From NCBI RefSeq assembly GCF_004010105.1, contig NZ_RRYE01000005.1, forward strand, positions 1 to 44,888: DNA of 44,888 bases. Direction: 5' to 3'. This document shows positions 44,656-44,888 of the stretch, in pieces. The number at the start of each line of letters is the position of its first letter. Positions within the stretch are counted from its first letter, which is position 1. The stretch comes from Microbacterium sp. CPCC 204701 (lineage in GTDB: Bacteria > Actinomycetota > Actinomycetes > Actinomycetales > Microbacteriaceae). A program made the position numbers and the translations under genes. Under the pieces are notes generated by a model. That model saw nothing but the letters and a program-made list of their open reading frames with translations. It made no database searches and was not told where the DNA came from.

Positions 44656-44888
44656 TCAGCCCGCGTAGACCCGCGGGATCAGCGGCGAGACTCGCAGCAG
44701 CGGCTCCTCGCCGACAGTCCCGGCGGCCTCGCCCAGGTCGGTCGGGCTCGGCGCGCCGTCGGCCGGCGACCCGAAGATCACCACCTCGTCGCCGATGCGC
44801 GCTCCGTCCCAGCCCGCGACGTCGGCGTCGAACGGCCCGATGCGCAGGAGCGTACGCGACCCGCCGGGCGTCGCGACGCGGGCGCGAC
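44656..44888 (-). CDS. alr: Probable alanine racemase, C-terminal end (5' part outside window)
   Basis: About 77 residues of an open frame that runs off the window. GDEVVIFGSPADGAPSPTDLGEAAGTVGEEPLLRVSPLIPRVY matches the last part of the alanine racemase beta-barrel domain, which usually reads GDEVVLFG... then EAAxxxGTIxYEIxxxxxxRVPRVY. The enzyme makes D-alanine for peptidoglycan with PLP. The catalytic Lys and Tyr lie outside the window, so activity cannot be judged. The last residues are VYAG. Confidence 0.75.
   Translation of the reverse strand, partial: RARVATPGGSRTLLRIGPFDADVAGWDGARIGDEVVIFGSPADGAPSPTDLGEAAGTVGEEPLLRVSPLIPRVYAG

Overview
The window is very GC-rich, uses GTG starts freely, and carries actinobacterial marker families (DUF3000, DUF3093, DUF3159, DUF3710, DUF4193, SepH). 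Gene content and style fit Microbacteriaceae, most like Microbacterium. This assignment rests on family recognition, not on a database search.

Layout. 1-3.15 kb: the end of a pyridoxal kinase gene, a HIT-family gene and thrS. 3.3-14.3 kb: an accessory eight-gene lipid-oxidation cluster. 14.3-15.1 kb: a KTSC-domain gene and four tRNA genes (Val-GAC, Cys, Gly on minus; Val-CAC on plus). 15.4-19.5 kb: a secreted GH43-like glycosidase behind a LacI-type operator, a lone PemK/MazF-like protein and an ammonium transporter. 19.7-25.3 kb: zapE, a two-rhodanese sulfurtransferase, sufE, a membrane-anchored alpha/beta hydrolase, DUF3000 and RNase D. 25.4-29.5 kb: a beta-oxidation pair (thiolase, then fused enoyl-CoA hydratase/3-hydroxyacyl-CoA dehydrogenase) and a TetR regulator. 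29.5-44.9 kb: core genes dxs, acnA, DUF3159, DUF3710, dut, DUF3093, DUF4193, sepH, a phosphodiesterase-like gene, topoisomerase IV parC and parE (convergent), a small zinc-ribbon-like protein and the end of a probable alanine racemase gene.

The most interesting region is 3330-14271. A tightly coupled minus-strand operon encodes a homologue of plant fatty-acid alpha-dioxygenase, a SnoaL-like protein, a cytochrome P450 and an alpha/beta hydrolase. The P450 has an extended, CYP152-like haem loop and lacks the usual I-helix acid/alcohol pair, so it looks built to use a hydroperoxide rather than O2. Divergent from this operon are a GMC oxidoreductase and an alpha/beta hydrolase with a cysteine nucleophile. 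Facing it are a second Cys-type hydrolase and a protein of unknown family with nitroreductase-like features. I infer a bacterial oxylipin-type pathway: hydrolases free or load acyl substrates, the dioxygenase makes a hydroperoxide, the P450 rearranges or uses it, and the oxidoreductases process alcohol or carbonyl products. No regulator or transporter lies inside the cluster.

Several genes appear to be transcribed as leaderless mRNAs: a TANNNT box sits 6-7 bases before the start codon. A perfect 24-base palindrome lies upstream of acnA, and a perfect 12-base palindrome covers the tetR start codon.
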